Assembly: GCA_964593455.1 (NCBI GenBank)
Contig: CAZQHK010000045.1
Coordinates: 1 to 34,177 of the forward strand
DNA length: 34,177 nt
Reading direction: 5' to 3'
From: CAZQHK01 sp964593455
GTDB taxonomy: Bacteria; Muiribacteriota; CAYSPT01
Below, in pieces: positions 14,962 to 23,171 of the stretch; the first letter of the stretch is position 1, and every line of letters begins with the position of its first letter. Both the position numbers and the translations under genes were made by a program. Under the pieces are notes generated by a model that searched no databases, was not told the origin of the DNA, and worked only from the letters and a program-made list of their open reading frames with translations.

Positions 14962-15924
14962 TTAGAATGACTTGTAATAGTGCTCTAGATAATGCTTCAG
15001 AGCTTTTATCTCATCATTTTCGACATTTTTGTGAGTCGAGTATGAGATAGTAAGGTCCCGGTGTGTGACCGTTACCCCAAGTCCTGCCAACCTCGTTCTC
15101 AGGTCGTCCAGATATGGCCATGGATCCCGGCACAAAAGTCGGTAATCTACAGTTATGATGGCTTTCGGATCGACTTTCTCGAGCTGTTTCTCATAGTCTT
15201 GTTCCAGATGATACATCTGGGCTGCTATTTGCTCACAGGGAGGGAGTTCTTTGAGTTGATCGTATTCATATGGTTTCATGGACCACCACTGGTTTTCCGA
15301 GCCATACCGCTTCTTTCTGACCTGCAGGATCGAGTACGCCGTATCCACCCGATCCCGTTTGATATAGAGGAACACCGGGCGCTTAAAAAGTTTAAAAAGG
15401 TGGTAGGCGTAATGGCCGGTCAGTGTATTTTTGTAAATCACACCGGAATCAAAGGCATGATTAATAGACAATATCTTGTTTTTCAAAAGGTCCCAGTCGA
15501 TCTGTGCTGTCTCATTCTCTCCGAGTCTGGGGCTGGAGGTGTGCCCCAGGAGTGATGCCCAGAAGTATCCGAACTCGTGCACGTCCGATATGGATGTAGT
15601 GACAGCGTGTGTGGAGCAAAACGAGATGTCCCGCGGGATTTCGAGGCACTTTGATAGGTAAACACCGTACTGTGGATTCTCCCAGAATCGGGCTATCAGA
15701 TTGTTGATGTAACCGAGGTTGGTAGTGGCGGCAATAATCTGGGAAAGCAGGGTAGTGCCGCTCCGGGGCAGGCCAAAGATGAAAATATTGGGATACCGGT
15801 CTTCGTATTCTCGTAGAGAGTATTGAAGCCTGTTGTTCATGTCTAATACAGCGTCGAGGAGAGAACGATCCACGGTTGCTTCGTTTATGCGTTTGACCAG
15901 TTCGTTTTCGTCAATGAGTTTCAT
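14962..15924 (-). CDS. Sulfotransferase-family protein
   Basis: A 320-aa protein with the PAPS-binding P-loop-like motif GLPRSGTTLL at residues 51-60, preceded by strand NIFIF, and a later VFLYIKRDRVDTAYS segment corresponding to the 3'-phosphate-binding Arg/Ser region of PAPS sulfotransferases. It probably sulfates a glycan, lipid or other surface compound. The frame is open to 15957, but ATG 15924 has GGAGA 6 nt upstream and is the likely start. It overlaps the upstream acyltransferase gene by 14 nt. Confidence 0.85.
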   Translation of the reverse strand: MKLIDENELVKRINEATVDRSLLDAVLDMNNRLQYSLREYEDRYPNIFIFGLPRSGTTLLSQIIAATTNLGYINNLIARFWENPQYGVYLSKCLEIPRDISFCSTHAVTTSISDVHEFGYFWASLLGHTSSPRLGENETAQIDWDLLKNKILSINHAFDSGVIYKNTLTGHYAYHLFKLFKRPVFLYIKRDRVDTAYSILQVRKKRYGSENQWWSMKPYEYDQLKELPPCEQIAAQMYHLEQDYEKQLEKVDPKAIITVDYRLLCRDPWPYLDDLRTRLAGLGVTVTHRDLTISYSTHKNVENDEIKALKHYLEHYYKSF

Positions 15925-16945
15925 GGTTTGTCTCCAGTAGCTTGAAAGGGATGACATAAAAATAGTCGTAATTTGCGAGCATTTCCTCTTGGGTGGCCCG
16001 GTAGATGTTCTTGTTGTTTATTGCTATATGATAATGGTACTCCCGGTTGATGGTCCCCCATCTTTTTTTGAAGCGGAACACCCCTTCCTGAGTTAGCCAG
16101 GTCCCTCCCCAATTCCAATACTTATATCCTCGTCTGGCGCTTTCTACCATAGCTTGATGAATGATCAGAGAAAGAGGCTGATACGTTCGGGAATCGACTT
16201 TAACCACCGGCATATAATATTCAACGGTTTTGTTGAAGTAAAAAACCAGGAGCGCGCCAATAGGGGCTCCACCCTTTCTAGCAATGAAGATATCGTAATC
16301 CTTCTCTTTGCTGAAGTGCTTGTCGATGAGATTAAAAAAACGGTCTGGTTTGGCTTTTCCCCCGATAGCAGACATATTTTCCCGGTGCAGTTGTCGGAGA
16401 AAATCTATCTGCGAGTTATCGATATCTACATCTACTTTCGATTTTGCCGCCTTCCTGATCATGTTCCTGGTTTTATAATGGAAAGCCTGCATCAGTTTTG
16501 CCCCGGCATCGTTCTCGAAGCCGATTTCCGTCCATTGCCCAATACGCGTGTCTGTGAGGTCATGAACGATACCGGTCCCGGTGCCGGGAAGTTGGGGAGT
16601 TTCGATCAATGTGCTGCCGGCGGTATCTTCCGCGCGGGCGAGCCGGTTGTACGTGTCTCTGAGACGCTGGTAGGCTTCTTGGTCGACAGCGATAACACCG
16701 CCGTTGGAGCCGTAATAGGGTAGGGAGTTATACACTGTTCCGTACTTTCCCAGTGTCTTCATCAAAGGCAGGGCGCCTCTGATAGTTCCATCTTCCGTGG
16801 CCAGCAGGTAATGCCCGTTACAGCCCAACAACTCTTCGATAAAACGTTTGTGCTGCAAAGACTGATAAAAAAGGCTTCCATCCAGGCTCAAGAGAAACTG
16901 GTCATAGGCGGCGTTCTGTTTATTCGTTAGCAATGAAATGTCCAT
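15911..16945 (-). CDS. FemAB/BioF2-like GNAT-fold acyltransferase
   Basis: A 344-aa protein of the Acetyltransf_6 (BioF2-like)/FemAB class. Supporting motifs are LPYYGSNGGV near residue 77, FIARKGGAPIGALLVFYF around 230, and the C-terminal YKYWNWGGTW followed by FRFKKRWG, which is typical of these duplicated GNAT proteins in exopolysaccharide loci. The family transfers an acyl or aminoacyl group; the substrate is not known. GTG 16954 is an alternative start, and neither start has a strong ribosome binding site. First gene of the minus-strand operon with the sulfotransferase and glycosyltransferase. Confidence 0.85.
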   Translation of the reverse strand: MDISLLTNKQNAAYDQFLLSLDGSLFYQSLQHKRFIEELLGCNGHYLLATEDGTIRGALPLMKTLGKYGTVYNSLPYYGSNGGVIAVDQEAYQRLRDTYNRLARAEDTAGSTLIETPQLPGTGTGIVHDLTDTRIGQWTEIGFENDAGAKLMQAFHYKTRNMIRKAAKSKVDVDIDNSQIDFLRQLHRENMSAIGGKAKPDRFFNLIDKHFSKEKDYDIFIARKGGAPIGALLVFYFNKTVEYYMPVVKVDSRTYQPLSLIIHQAMVESARRGYKYWNWGGTWLTQEGVFRFKKRWGTINREYHYHIAINNKNIYRATQEEMLANYDYFYVIPFKLLETNHETH

Positions 16946-17046
16946 TGAAAACACTCGTTTCGTTCACTAAACCTGCAAAAATAATCTTAACACAGGCTGT
17001 CATTCCGAATCAAAGATGGTGTCTAATGGAGCAGTTACGCTAGGCG

Positions 17047-17075
17047 TTGCGTGTTTGGTGGAATACAAGTAGAAT
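17047..17075 (+). promoter_or_regulatory. Candidate promoter for the methyltransferase gene
   Basis: TTGCGT (17047-17052) and TAGAAT (17070-17075) with a 17-nt spacer; the -10 matches 5 of 6 consensus bases, the -35 only 3 of 6. The start at 17108 is 33 nt downstream. Confidence 0.4.
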
Positions 17076-17107
17076 ATCCCGAGAAAGTTATAAAATCGGA
17101 GGCTGAT

Positions 17108-17953
17108 ATGAAAAACGACCGGGACCAGACTGCTGAACACTACACGGTTCAATGGGGCGGTGAGATTTCGGAGTTCCTGCGTACAAACGAGGCGGCAGCC
17201 GGTGTTACTCCCGGGAAACAGCTCGGTTGGCCCGACTTGTTCGCCGAGATACGCCGGGGGGGCGGGCGTGTCTATGACGCGGGCTGCGGTTTCGGCGGGG
17301 TGGCCGAAGATGTGCGAGGACCCGGAGTCATCTATCTGGGAGTCGATATTCATGATTCACTGGATTCATTGCCTCGTTATCCCGGTGTGGAGTACAGGAA
17401 ATGGGATATGTCCCGGCCAATTGACGCGATCTTTGATTATGTCATTTGCCGTGCTGCCGCCCATCACACACCCGATCCGCAGGCGACAATTCAGGTGCTG
17501 GTCCAGGCGCTGGCTCCCGGCGGTGTTTTGGCCTTCAGTGTCTACACTCACAAGGGAATAATCCGTGAATCATGTGACCGAAGCCTTCGAGAACAGATCA
17601 AGCTCCTGTCGTCTGAGGAGGCGATGCGGTACGCTCGCCAGTTGGCCCGGCTCGGTCGTGATTTGCAAAAAGCGGGTACGGTGACCATCTCTGAGGATTT
17701 ACCGGATCTTGGTATACCAGCCGGTAAATACCAGATACAGGATTTGATTTACCGGTACATGCTCAAATGTTGGCACAATGAAACATGGGGAATTGAGCAT
17801 TCCGCCATCGTCAATTTCGACTGGTATCACCCCCAGTATGCCTGGACTTTCACCCAAGAGCAGGCCATCGGTTTAGCTGAAAACGCTGGTTTGCAAGTGC
17901 GCAAGATTATTTCGATTCCCGCCCAGCATTACGTGGAAGCTGTACATGCGTAA
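17108..17953 (+). CDS. Class I SAM-dependent methyltransferase
   Basis: A 281-aa protein with motif I VYDAGCGFGG at residues 55-64, a following acidic strand end YLGVD (77-80), and a post-motif strand with ALAPGGVLAFSVY, the hallmarks of class I methyltransferases. The frame is open upstream to GTG 17051, but GGAGG (17099-17103) five nt before ATG 17108 fixes the start. The catalytic region RAAAHHTPDP resembles that of small-molecule or sugar methyltransferases. A single gene facing the opposite strand to its neighbours; it may methylate a glycan residue or act on another surface compound. Confidence 0.88.
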   Translation: MKNDRDQTAEHYTVQWGGEISEFLRTNEAAAGVTPGKQLGWPDLFAEIRRGGGRVYDAGCGFGGVAEDVRGPGVIYLGVDIHDSLDSLPRYPGVEYRKWDMSRPIDAIFDYVICRAAAHHTPDPQATIQVLVQALAPGGVLAFSVYTHKGIIRESCDRSLREQIKLLSSEEAMRYARQLARLGRDLQKAGTVTISEDLPDLGIPAGKYQIQDLIYRYMLKCWHNETWGIEHSAIVNFDWYHPQYAWTFTQEQAIGLAENAGLQVRKIISIPAQHYVEAVHA

Positions 17954-17999
17954 TCGATCAAGAGCGAACCGTGCCGGACACAGCTTTTGGTGAGTTGGA

Positions 18000-19952
18000 T
18001 CAGAACCACATCCGCAACCATTTCTCCAGAATAATGATCTTCCACAGACCCATCCTGGCCAGGTTCCGGTCGGTAAACAGGTCGTCGAATGAGCGGTTGA
18101 TACGGTGGACATCGAGGAAGCGCTCCCCCCGCACGGTGTCCGGGTGAAAAAGGTCCTTGATGGTATCTTTATTGCGTCTGAGCCACATCGCTTCCGGGGT
18201 AACGAACCCCATCTTGTCCCGGCGGTCCAAAATGGCCTGCGGGACCAGGTCCGTCATGGCGTTTCTGAGAATGTATTTTGAGCAGCCGTCCCGCTGCTTG
18301 TAGACAGCGGGCAGGGCCAGGGCGAACTCAACTATCCGGTAGTCCAGGAACGGGTAGCGGCCCTCGATAGCGAATGTCATGGCATTGCGGTCGGCGTAGT
18401 GAAGCAGTTGTGGCATGTTGAAGGTAGTAACATCCTGGAAAAGCCTGTCCTGGATTTTGCCGGGATCACGCTTTTCCCTGATGATCTTCTCCCGTTGGGC
18501 ATGTCTTTTAATAAAGGTGTTGTTGATCAGGCCCAGGCGTTGTCTCGAGCGGCTGAAAAGCGGATGGGAGGCCAGGGGATTTAAAAGCCTGAGAACCCGG
18601 TTGAGGATCTTGAGGCTCCCGGCTTCCATGTTTTTGCTGCCGCTTACCAGTTTTGACAAAAAGCGGGGCAGGCTGCCTTCCCGGAGAAGTTGGGCCAGCA
18701 GCTGCTCATAGTAGCCGCCATAGCCGGCGAAGAGCTCATCGGCGCCCTGTCCGTCTAACAGAACGGTGGTACCGGTATCTCTGACAGCCTGGCTGACCCG
18801 GTACTGGGCATATATGCTGGTGGAGTAAAACGGTTCGTCCTGGTGCCAGAGCACCCGGTCGATGTCATCCCAGAACCGGTCATGTTTGACGTAGATATAC
18901 TGGTTTTCAAATGAAAGTTTGCTGCTGACCATGGCGGCGAAGGGGCGTTCATCGAAAGCTTGTTCCTTGTTGCCGAAGGTGAATGTCCGGTATTGTCCTT
19001 TTTCAGTGCGCTGTGGGCTGTTATTTACCAGGCGGTGGGCCAGGCACGAGATGGCTGATGAATCGATTCCGCCGCTCAGGCAGAAGCCGACGGGCACATC
19101 GCTTCTGAGTCTGAGTCTGACCGCGTCCTCCATCAGGTAAAGCAGCTTTTCCGAAAGATGGCTGTTCCGGTGCTGATTATAGCGGCCGATGTCCCGGGTG
19201 TGTTGCAGCCGGTAGTAGCGCTCCAGGCTAGGCGCCCCGTCGGCTGACACGATCATCAGTTCCCCCGGTTTAAGCTGATTGATGTTCTTGAAAAAGGTTT
19301 TCTCGGAGTGGTCCTTGATTCCCCAAAGAAGGAAATCGAACACCATTTCGTCCTCCGGTTCCCGTTTGACGCCGCCCGCTTCAAGGAGAGATTTGATCTC
19401 TGAAGCAAAGATGATCCGGTCATCCTGGAAGTGGTAGTAAAGTGGTTTGATCCCCATTCGGTCGCGGGCCATGAAAAGCTGCTTTTTCTTTCCGTCCCAG
19501 AGGGCGAAAGCCCACATCCCGTTAAATCGGTGAAGGCATTCTTTCCCCCAGTGCCGGTAGGCGTGGATGATGACCTCGGTGTCCGAATCGCTGGTAAAAC
19601 GGTAGCCTGCTGTTTTGAGTTCTTCCCGAAGTTCAATATAGTTGTACAAAGCACCGTTGAAGACCAGCCAGATCGACCCGTCCTGGCTTCGCATCGGCTG
19701 GTGTGCCTTGTCGCTGAGATCGATGATGCTCAACCGGCGGTGGCCGAAAGCTAGATTGCTCCTCGGTGGTTTCTTTTCCAGGCGTTTCCTGTCCCGTTCA
19801 AGTGAGGCGACGGTTTTGCCGGTAGCGGTCTCGATAAAGAGATAGCCTGAATCATCCGGTCCCCGGTGGGCGACGAGATCACACATGGAGAAAATCTCTC
19901 GGGGTGAGACCGGGCCGGCCTGACTGTTGAATATACCGACAAATCCGCACAT
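18000..19952 (-). CDS. asnB: AsnB-type glutamine-dependent amidotransferase, copy 2
   Basis: A 650-aa protein starting MCGFVGIF with nucleophile Cys2, RGPDD at 30-34, GHRRLSI at 70-76, DSDTEV with the conserved Asp, and PP-loop SGGIDS at 293-298. The glutamine-site motif reads NGALYN (99-104), with Ala in place of the conserved Glu that contacts the glutamine amino group. In family terms it forms an amide through an acyl-adenylate; the acceptor may be aspartate or a sugar acid. It is about as long as copy 1 but clearly diverged and on the opposite strand, so it is not a recent duplicate. A good minus-strand promoter lies at 19992-20020. Confidence 0.93.
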   Translation of the reverse strand: MCGFVGIFNSQAGPVSPREIFSMCDLVAHRGPDDSGYLFIETATGKTVASLERDRKRLEKKPPRSNLAFGHRRLSIIDLSDKAHQPMRSQDGSIWLVFNGALYNYIELREELKTAGYRFTSDSDTEVIIHAYRHWGKECLHRFNGMWAFALWDGKKKQLFMARDRMGIKPLYYHFQDDRIIFASEIKSLLEAGGVKREPEDEMVFDFLLWGIKDHSEKTFFKNINQLKPGELMIVSADGAPSLERYYRLQHTRDIGRYNQHRNSHLSEKLLYLMEDAVRLRLRSDVPVGFCLSGGIDSSAISCLAHRLVNNSPQRTEKGQYRTFTFGNKEQAFDERPFAAMVSSKLSFENQYIYVKHDRFWDDIDRVLWHQDEPFYSTSIYAQYRVSQAVRDTGTTVLLDGQGADELFAGYGGYYEQLLAQLLREGSLPRFLSKLVSGSKNMEAGSLKILNRVLRLLNPLASHPLFSRSRQRLGLINNTFIKRHAQREKIIREKRDPGKIQDRLFQDVTTFNMPQLLHYADRNAMTFAIEGRYPFLDYRIVEFALALPAVYKQRDGCSKYILRNAMTDLVPQAILDRRDKMGFVTPEAMWLRRNKDTIKDLFHPDTVRGERFLDVHRINRSFDDLFTDRNLARMGLWKIIILEKWLRMWF

Positions 19953-19991
19953 GATAACGCACCTGTTCTTTCAATGACTAAGTTGGAAACA

Positions 19992-20020
19992 ATTATAAAG
20001 CTCACCCGGATATTTCACAA
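19992..20020 (-). promoter_or_regulatory. Promoter of AsnB copy 2
   Basis: On the minus strand TTGTGA (20020-20015) and TATAAT (19997-19992) are separated by 17 nt; the -10 box is exact. The start codon at 19952 is 39 nt downstream. Confidence 0.6.
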
Positions 20021-20058
20021 GCCTTCCGGTCAAACCACGCAAAGATCAGATAGGAAGT

Positions 20059-20088
20059 TTGACGCAACTGAACTGACCGTGATACCAT
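20059..20088 (+). promoter_or_regulatory. Candidate promoter of the GT2 gene
   Basis: TTGACG (20059-20064, 5 of 6) and TACCAT (20083-20088, 4 of 6) with an 18-nt spacer and TGA directly before the -10 as in extended -10 promoters. It is divergent to the AsnB copy 2 promoter. Confidence 0.4.
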
Positions 20089-20129
20089 TTTGCGGTTCGC
20101 GACGAAGCCAACTGCAGTTTTCGGATTAG

Positions 20130-20999
20130 ATGAATAGGAATATGACAAACAATCAAATAGACAAAAAATTGATGGTTACCGTTATCATCCCGGTCTACAA
20201 TGAACGGCGAACTATCAGAAAATGCCTGCTTTCCCTTCTTAACCAGAGTTATGAGAACATAGAAATCATCGTGGTCGATGATGGATCTACCGACGGCAGT
20301 GCCGGCCTGGTTCGTGAATTTCCCGTAATTCTTCTTTACCAGCCACACGGTGGCCCACTGAAAGCTTGGAATAACGCGGTTAGCCACGCCGGAGGCGAGA
20401 TTTTCGTGTTTCTGGGTGCCGATATGGTGTTTGACCGTGATTGTATCAGTGATCTGGCCGAACCCATCAACCGGGGCGAAGCCGATGGAACATTCTACCG
20501 ATATGCCCTGGTGGCCAATCCAAAAAACGTTTGGAGTCGCTGCTGGTCCATAGAGAAGAAGCTTCCTTGCACCTGGCACATGCATCCCAACATAGAAACG
20601 GAAAGTATTATCTTCAGGGCCATCCGCCGGGACAGGTTTATGCAGGCGGAAGGATTCACCGATGTCGGGTATGGAGGAGACAGGACCCTTTATCAAAAGC
20701 TCAATATCAAGGCCCGGGTCACCCCGGCTATCTGCTACCATTATAATCCGGATACCGTTGGTGAGGTTTTCACCAACGCTATGTGGTTCGGCAAGGGAGA
20801 ACTGCTTCGGCGGAATGTTTTCTCCATGGTAGGCAATCTCATCAAGTACTCGCTTCCCTACTCGTTTTTCCGGGGCCTCAAGAAAACGGTCCAGTTTCGT
20901 GAACCGTTATTCATCGTGTTCAAGCTTGTCTATGATCTGGGTGTATTTCTGGGGATGCTGTGGGCCAATATCTTCGGTGCCAACAATCTTGGCAAATAA
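20130..20999 (+). CDS. Family 2 glycosyltransferase (GT-A fold), membrane-associated C-terminus
   Basis: A 289-aa protein with the GT2 N-terminal signature VTVIIPVYNERRTI, the nucleotide-binding IIVVDDGSTDGS, and FLGADMVFD supplying the DXD-like metal site. A later GGDRTL fits the acceptor-side acidic motif. The C-terminal 45 residues contain hydrophobic stretches (FIVFKLVYDLGVFLGMLWAN) that may anchor it to the inner membrane. It probably adds a sugar to a lipid-linked glycan. ATG 20142 is an alternative start. It converges with the GT4 gene, leaving 22 nt between the stops. Confidence 0.9.
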   Translation: MNRNMTNNQIDKKLMVTVIIPVYNERRTIRKCLLSLLNQSYENIEIIVVDDGSTDGSAGLVREFPVILLYQPHGGPLKAWNNAVSHAGGEIFVFLGADMVFDRDCISDLAEPINRGEADGTFYRYALVANPKNVWSRCWSIEKKLPCTWHMHPNIETESIIFRAIRRDRFMQAEGFTDVGYGGDRTLYQKLNIKARVTPAICYHYNPDTVGEVFTNAMWFGKGELLRRNVFSMVGNLIKYSLPYSFFRGLKKTVQFREPLFIVFKLVYDLGVFLGMLWANIFGANNLGK

Positions 21000-21021
21000 A
21001 CTCGGGCTCGCGATTGTGGGA

Positions 21022-22119
21022 TTAATTTGGTTTGCTTGAGCGGTAGAGTTGTTCCAACTCGTCGACCATGTGTTTGGTCGTGAATTCGCTCCGGTACAAA
21101 TCTACGTTGTTCCTGCTTACCTGGCAATACCGCTCCCGGTCACCGATGAGATCGATTATTTTTTGTCCGAACTCAGCCGGGTCCCGGCGGCAGATGTGAC
21201 CGTTAACTCCGTCCTTAATGATTTCCAACGGACCCTCGCACGGCGTTGAAAGTACCGGCAGCCCGGCTGACATCATCTCGATCATGGCCAGTCCGAATCC
21301 TTCGATGCGCGAGGTGATCACTCCTATATGAGCACGTTTCAGGTACTCAGACAGATCATCGATGTACCCTGAGAGTTCAACTTTGTCCGCGAGGTTTCTT
21401 CCTTCGATCATGTTCGTCATGGATTTATAGTAGGCTTGATTATTGGAATAGTCTTTTCCCAGAACAAAGAGTTTCCAGTTGGTATCCGGTGCGTTGGTGA
21501 CCAGCCAGTCCAGGATCTCCACTGCCAGAAGCGGGTCTTTTTCCTCACTGAGACGGTTTATGGAAATGAGCTTGATAGGATTCCTGGCCAGGTTTTGTTT
21601 CCGCAGAGGTACTATTTCGGTTGGCGTAAGAGAGGATGGTACACCGTGATAGATTCTGGTTACCTTTTCCGGGGGAAATCCGTTCTCGAGCAAGAAATGT
21701 TTGACCGAATCGGATATGGCAATTATCTTGGAAGCGTTTTTCAGAAAACGGAGTGTCAGTTTGCTCATCCCGTAACAACCATGGCGGGTGAAGAAAAAAC
21801 GGCCTTGCTTGTACAAGCTGGAAATAATACCGCCTCTGAAGGCTTCGTTGGCGTGATGGGTATGAATGATATCCATCTTGCTTTGCTGGCAGAACTTGAG
21901 CATCCATATCAGCGAGCCGATATCGTTGACCCCTCGTAAGGGCAGGATGGCATGTGGAATCTCAAAATTCTCAACTTTTTCTTTAAGCTCCCCCGGGGCG
22001 CTTTCTTTGTAGATAAGAAATGCCCTGTGTCCCCGGTTTTTAAGCTCGCGGAGGCAGTTCAGCACATGTGTTTCAACCCCGCCGAAACACCGCGTGTTGA
22101 GAACATGTAATATATTCAT
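21022..22119 (-). CDS. Family 4 glycosyltransferase (GT-B fold)
   Basis: A 365-aa protein of normal GT4 length. The N-terminus has the glycine-rich acceptor loop (NTRCFGGVETHVL); DIIHTHHANEAF is the usual His-containing linker; INRLSEEKDPLLA begins the donor domain; SRIEGFGLAMIEMMSAG carries the E-x7-E motif for donor binding. A retaining transfer from a nucleotide sugar is expected. It lies 69 nt downstream of rfaE2 on the same strand, so heptose or core-oligosaccharide transfer is a reasonable guess but not shown. Confidence 0.92.
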   Translation of the reverse strand: MNILHVLNTRCFGGVETHVLNCLRELKNRGHRAFLIYKESAPGELKEKVENFEIPHAILPLRGVNDIGSLIWMLKFCQQSKMDIIHTHHANEAFRGGIISSLYKQGRFFFTRHGCYGMSKLTLRFLKNASKIIAISDSVKHFLLENGFPPEKVTRIYHGVPSSLTPTEIVPLRKQNLARNPIKLISINRLSEEKDPLLAVEILDWLVTNAPDTNWKLFVLGKDYSNNQAYYKSMTNMIEGRNLADKVELSGYIDDLSEYLKRAHIGVITSRIEGFGLAMIEMMSAGLPVLSTPCEGPLEIIKDGVNGHICRRDPAEFGQKIIDLIGDRERYCQVSRNNVDLYRSEFTTKHMVDELEQLYRSSKPN

Positions 22120-22188
22120 TAACTTCTATCTCCCTGACTCGTAAAATAAGCCGTTAATTGTAGCACAGGCCTGGGCAAAAAGATAGCA

Positions 22189-22719
22189 TTAGCATGATGG
22201 CAGGCGTATGGGACCGGTTTTTTCCCGAATAATATCACGTACTTCGGTGGTGGAAAACCCGGGGAGCCGGTCAAGCAGAACAACCTGTCCGCCCTGTGTT
22301 TCAATGAGCCTGGCTTCCGGGAGAGAATCCACCTGCTCCCGGTACGATTCGTCCTTGACATAGATTTCCGGTTTCAGCAGTTGTATGGCCCGAATCGGAC
22401 GGTCGTTACTAAAAAGAACTATCCGATCTACCCATTTGAGAGCAGCCAGCACTTCTGCCCGTTCATGAACCGGGTAGGTCGGCCGATCGGTACCTTTGAT
22501 TTTACGAACCGACCGGTCATCGTTCAAAGCCACTACCAGGAGATCGCCCAGCGCGTGGGCTTCTTCCAGAAAAAGCACGTGACCGGCGTGAAGAATGTCA
22601 AAACACCCGCTGGTAAAAACAATCTTCTTCCCCAAACGCCACCCCGGATCAGCAACCAAATCCTCCTCCTGCTCAATAACAGCGTCCAGGAATTCTTTTT
22701 CCTTTTTATCAGTGTCCAT
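22189..22719 (-). CDS. rfaE2: D-glycero-beta-D-manno-heptose 1-phosphate adenylyltransferase
   Basis: A 176-aa cytidylyltransferase-fold enzyme matching the stand-alone C-terminal half of HldE. The nucleotide-binding H-A-G-H motif is at 44-47 in GCFDILHAGHV; KIKGTDRPTYPVHERAEVL and GFSTTEVRDII are also diagnostic. It makes ADP-heptose for LPS inner core, or a related NDP-heptose. AGAGGAATAAT before ATG 22719 gives a good ribosome binding site. The kinase partner (RfaE1) is not in the window. Its upstream region is the 452-nt gap containing two structured repeats, which may affect its expression. Confidence 0.93.
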   Translation of the reverse strand: MDTDKKEKEFLDAVIEQEEDLVADPGWRLGKKIVFTSGCFDILHAGHVLFLEEAHALGDLLVVALNDDRSVRKIKGTDRPTYPVHERAEVLAALKWVDRIVLFSNDRPIRAIQLLKPEIYVKDESYREQVDSLPEARLIETQGGQVVLLDRLPGFSTTEVRDIIREKTGPIRLPSC

Positions 22720-22744
22720 ATTATTCCTCTCAATGGGATTCCCT

Positions 22745-22950
22745 ACAGTGGACGGTTGGTTGTTTCTCCAGAGCTAAAAGGGTCTCCGGTTTCGACACCC
22801 GTATGGCTCGCTTCGGGAGCGTGCACATCCTGTGCGCAGAACTCGCCATCCATGGCTCGAACAGCTGCTTCTTGCTTCCCTGCGCTTCACCAACGGTTGT
22901 TAGCGAAACCTACGACATTAGCTCTTGCAAAACAAACAACCATCCACTGT
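22745..22950 (-). ncRNA. 206-nt multi-tier hairpin element with GGA-loop hairpins
   Basis: The outer 21-nt arms 22745-22765 and 22930-22950 are complementary at 19 positions. They are followed inward by perfect stems AGAGCTAA (22770-22777) / TTAGCTCT (22918-22925) and GGTTTCG (22788-22794) / CGAAACC (22904-22910). On the minus strand the interior forms GCGCACAGGATGTGCAC, a hairpin with CAGGATG, and GCCA-TGGA-TGGC with GGA in the loop. One outer mismatch becomes a G-U pair only on the minus strand, favouring transcription in that direction. These hairpins resemble CsrA/RsmA binding sites; a role as a regulatory RNA is inferred. Confidence 0.5.
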
Positions 22951-23019
22951 CATTTCTTCCATAATCATTGTTCATAACGTATCCATTACCCTCTACATAG
23001 ACAGCTATTTTTACAGGGA

Positions 23020-23150
23020 GGTTGAGTCTTCTCGCAGGGAACATAGGCTTACGAGATGGCAGGGATGCCATCGAGCAAGACGGGACCCGAACGGAGCCGC
23101 TGCCAGGATGGCAAAGCGGCGTGAGTGTTTCCCAGCGAGAAGTATCAACC
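23020..23150 (+). ncRNA. 131-nt hairpin element with two GGA-loop hairpins
   Basis: Outer pairing is GGTTGA (23020-23025) / TCAACC (23145-23150), then CTTCTCGC (23028-23035) / GCGAGAAG (23135-23142), then GGGAA (23037-23041) / TTCCC (23129-23133). Inside are a perfect 7-bp hairpin GATGGCA-GGGA-TGCCATC (23055-23072) and a nested hairpin GCCGC-TGCCA-GGA-TGGCA-AA-GCGGC (23096-23120). GGA sits in both loops on the plus strand, as in CsrB-type RNAs (CAGGATG at 23104-23110). It is opposite in orientation to the element at 22745-22950. Confidence 0.5.
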
Positions 23151-23171
23151 GCCCGTGCAAAAAAGAGTTTA

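Larger units (their letters stand above)
22720..23171. other. 452-nt gene-free gap filled by two hairpin elements
   Basis: No gene is supported here. Two separate structured elements occupy most of it: 22745-22950 (minus-strand features) and 23020-23150 (plus-strand features). The gap separates the lipid A-type acyltransferase (ending 23172) from rfaE2 (starting 22719), both minus strand. Confidence 0.7.

Noticed and set aside
22760..22960. Small plus-strand open frames in the 22720-23171 gap
   Set aside because: They coincide with nested stems on both strands and have no recognisable protein features.
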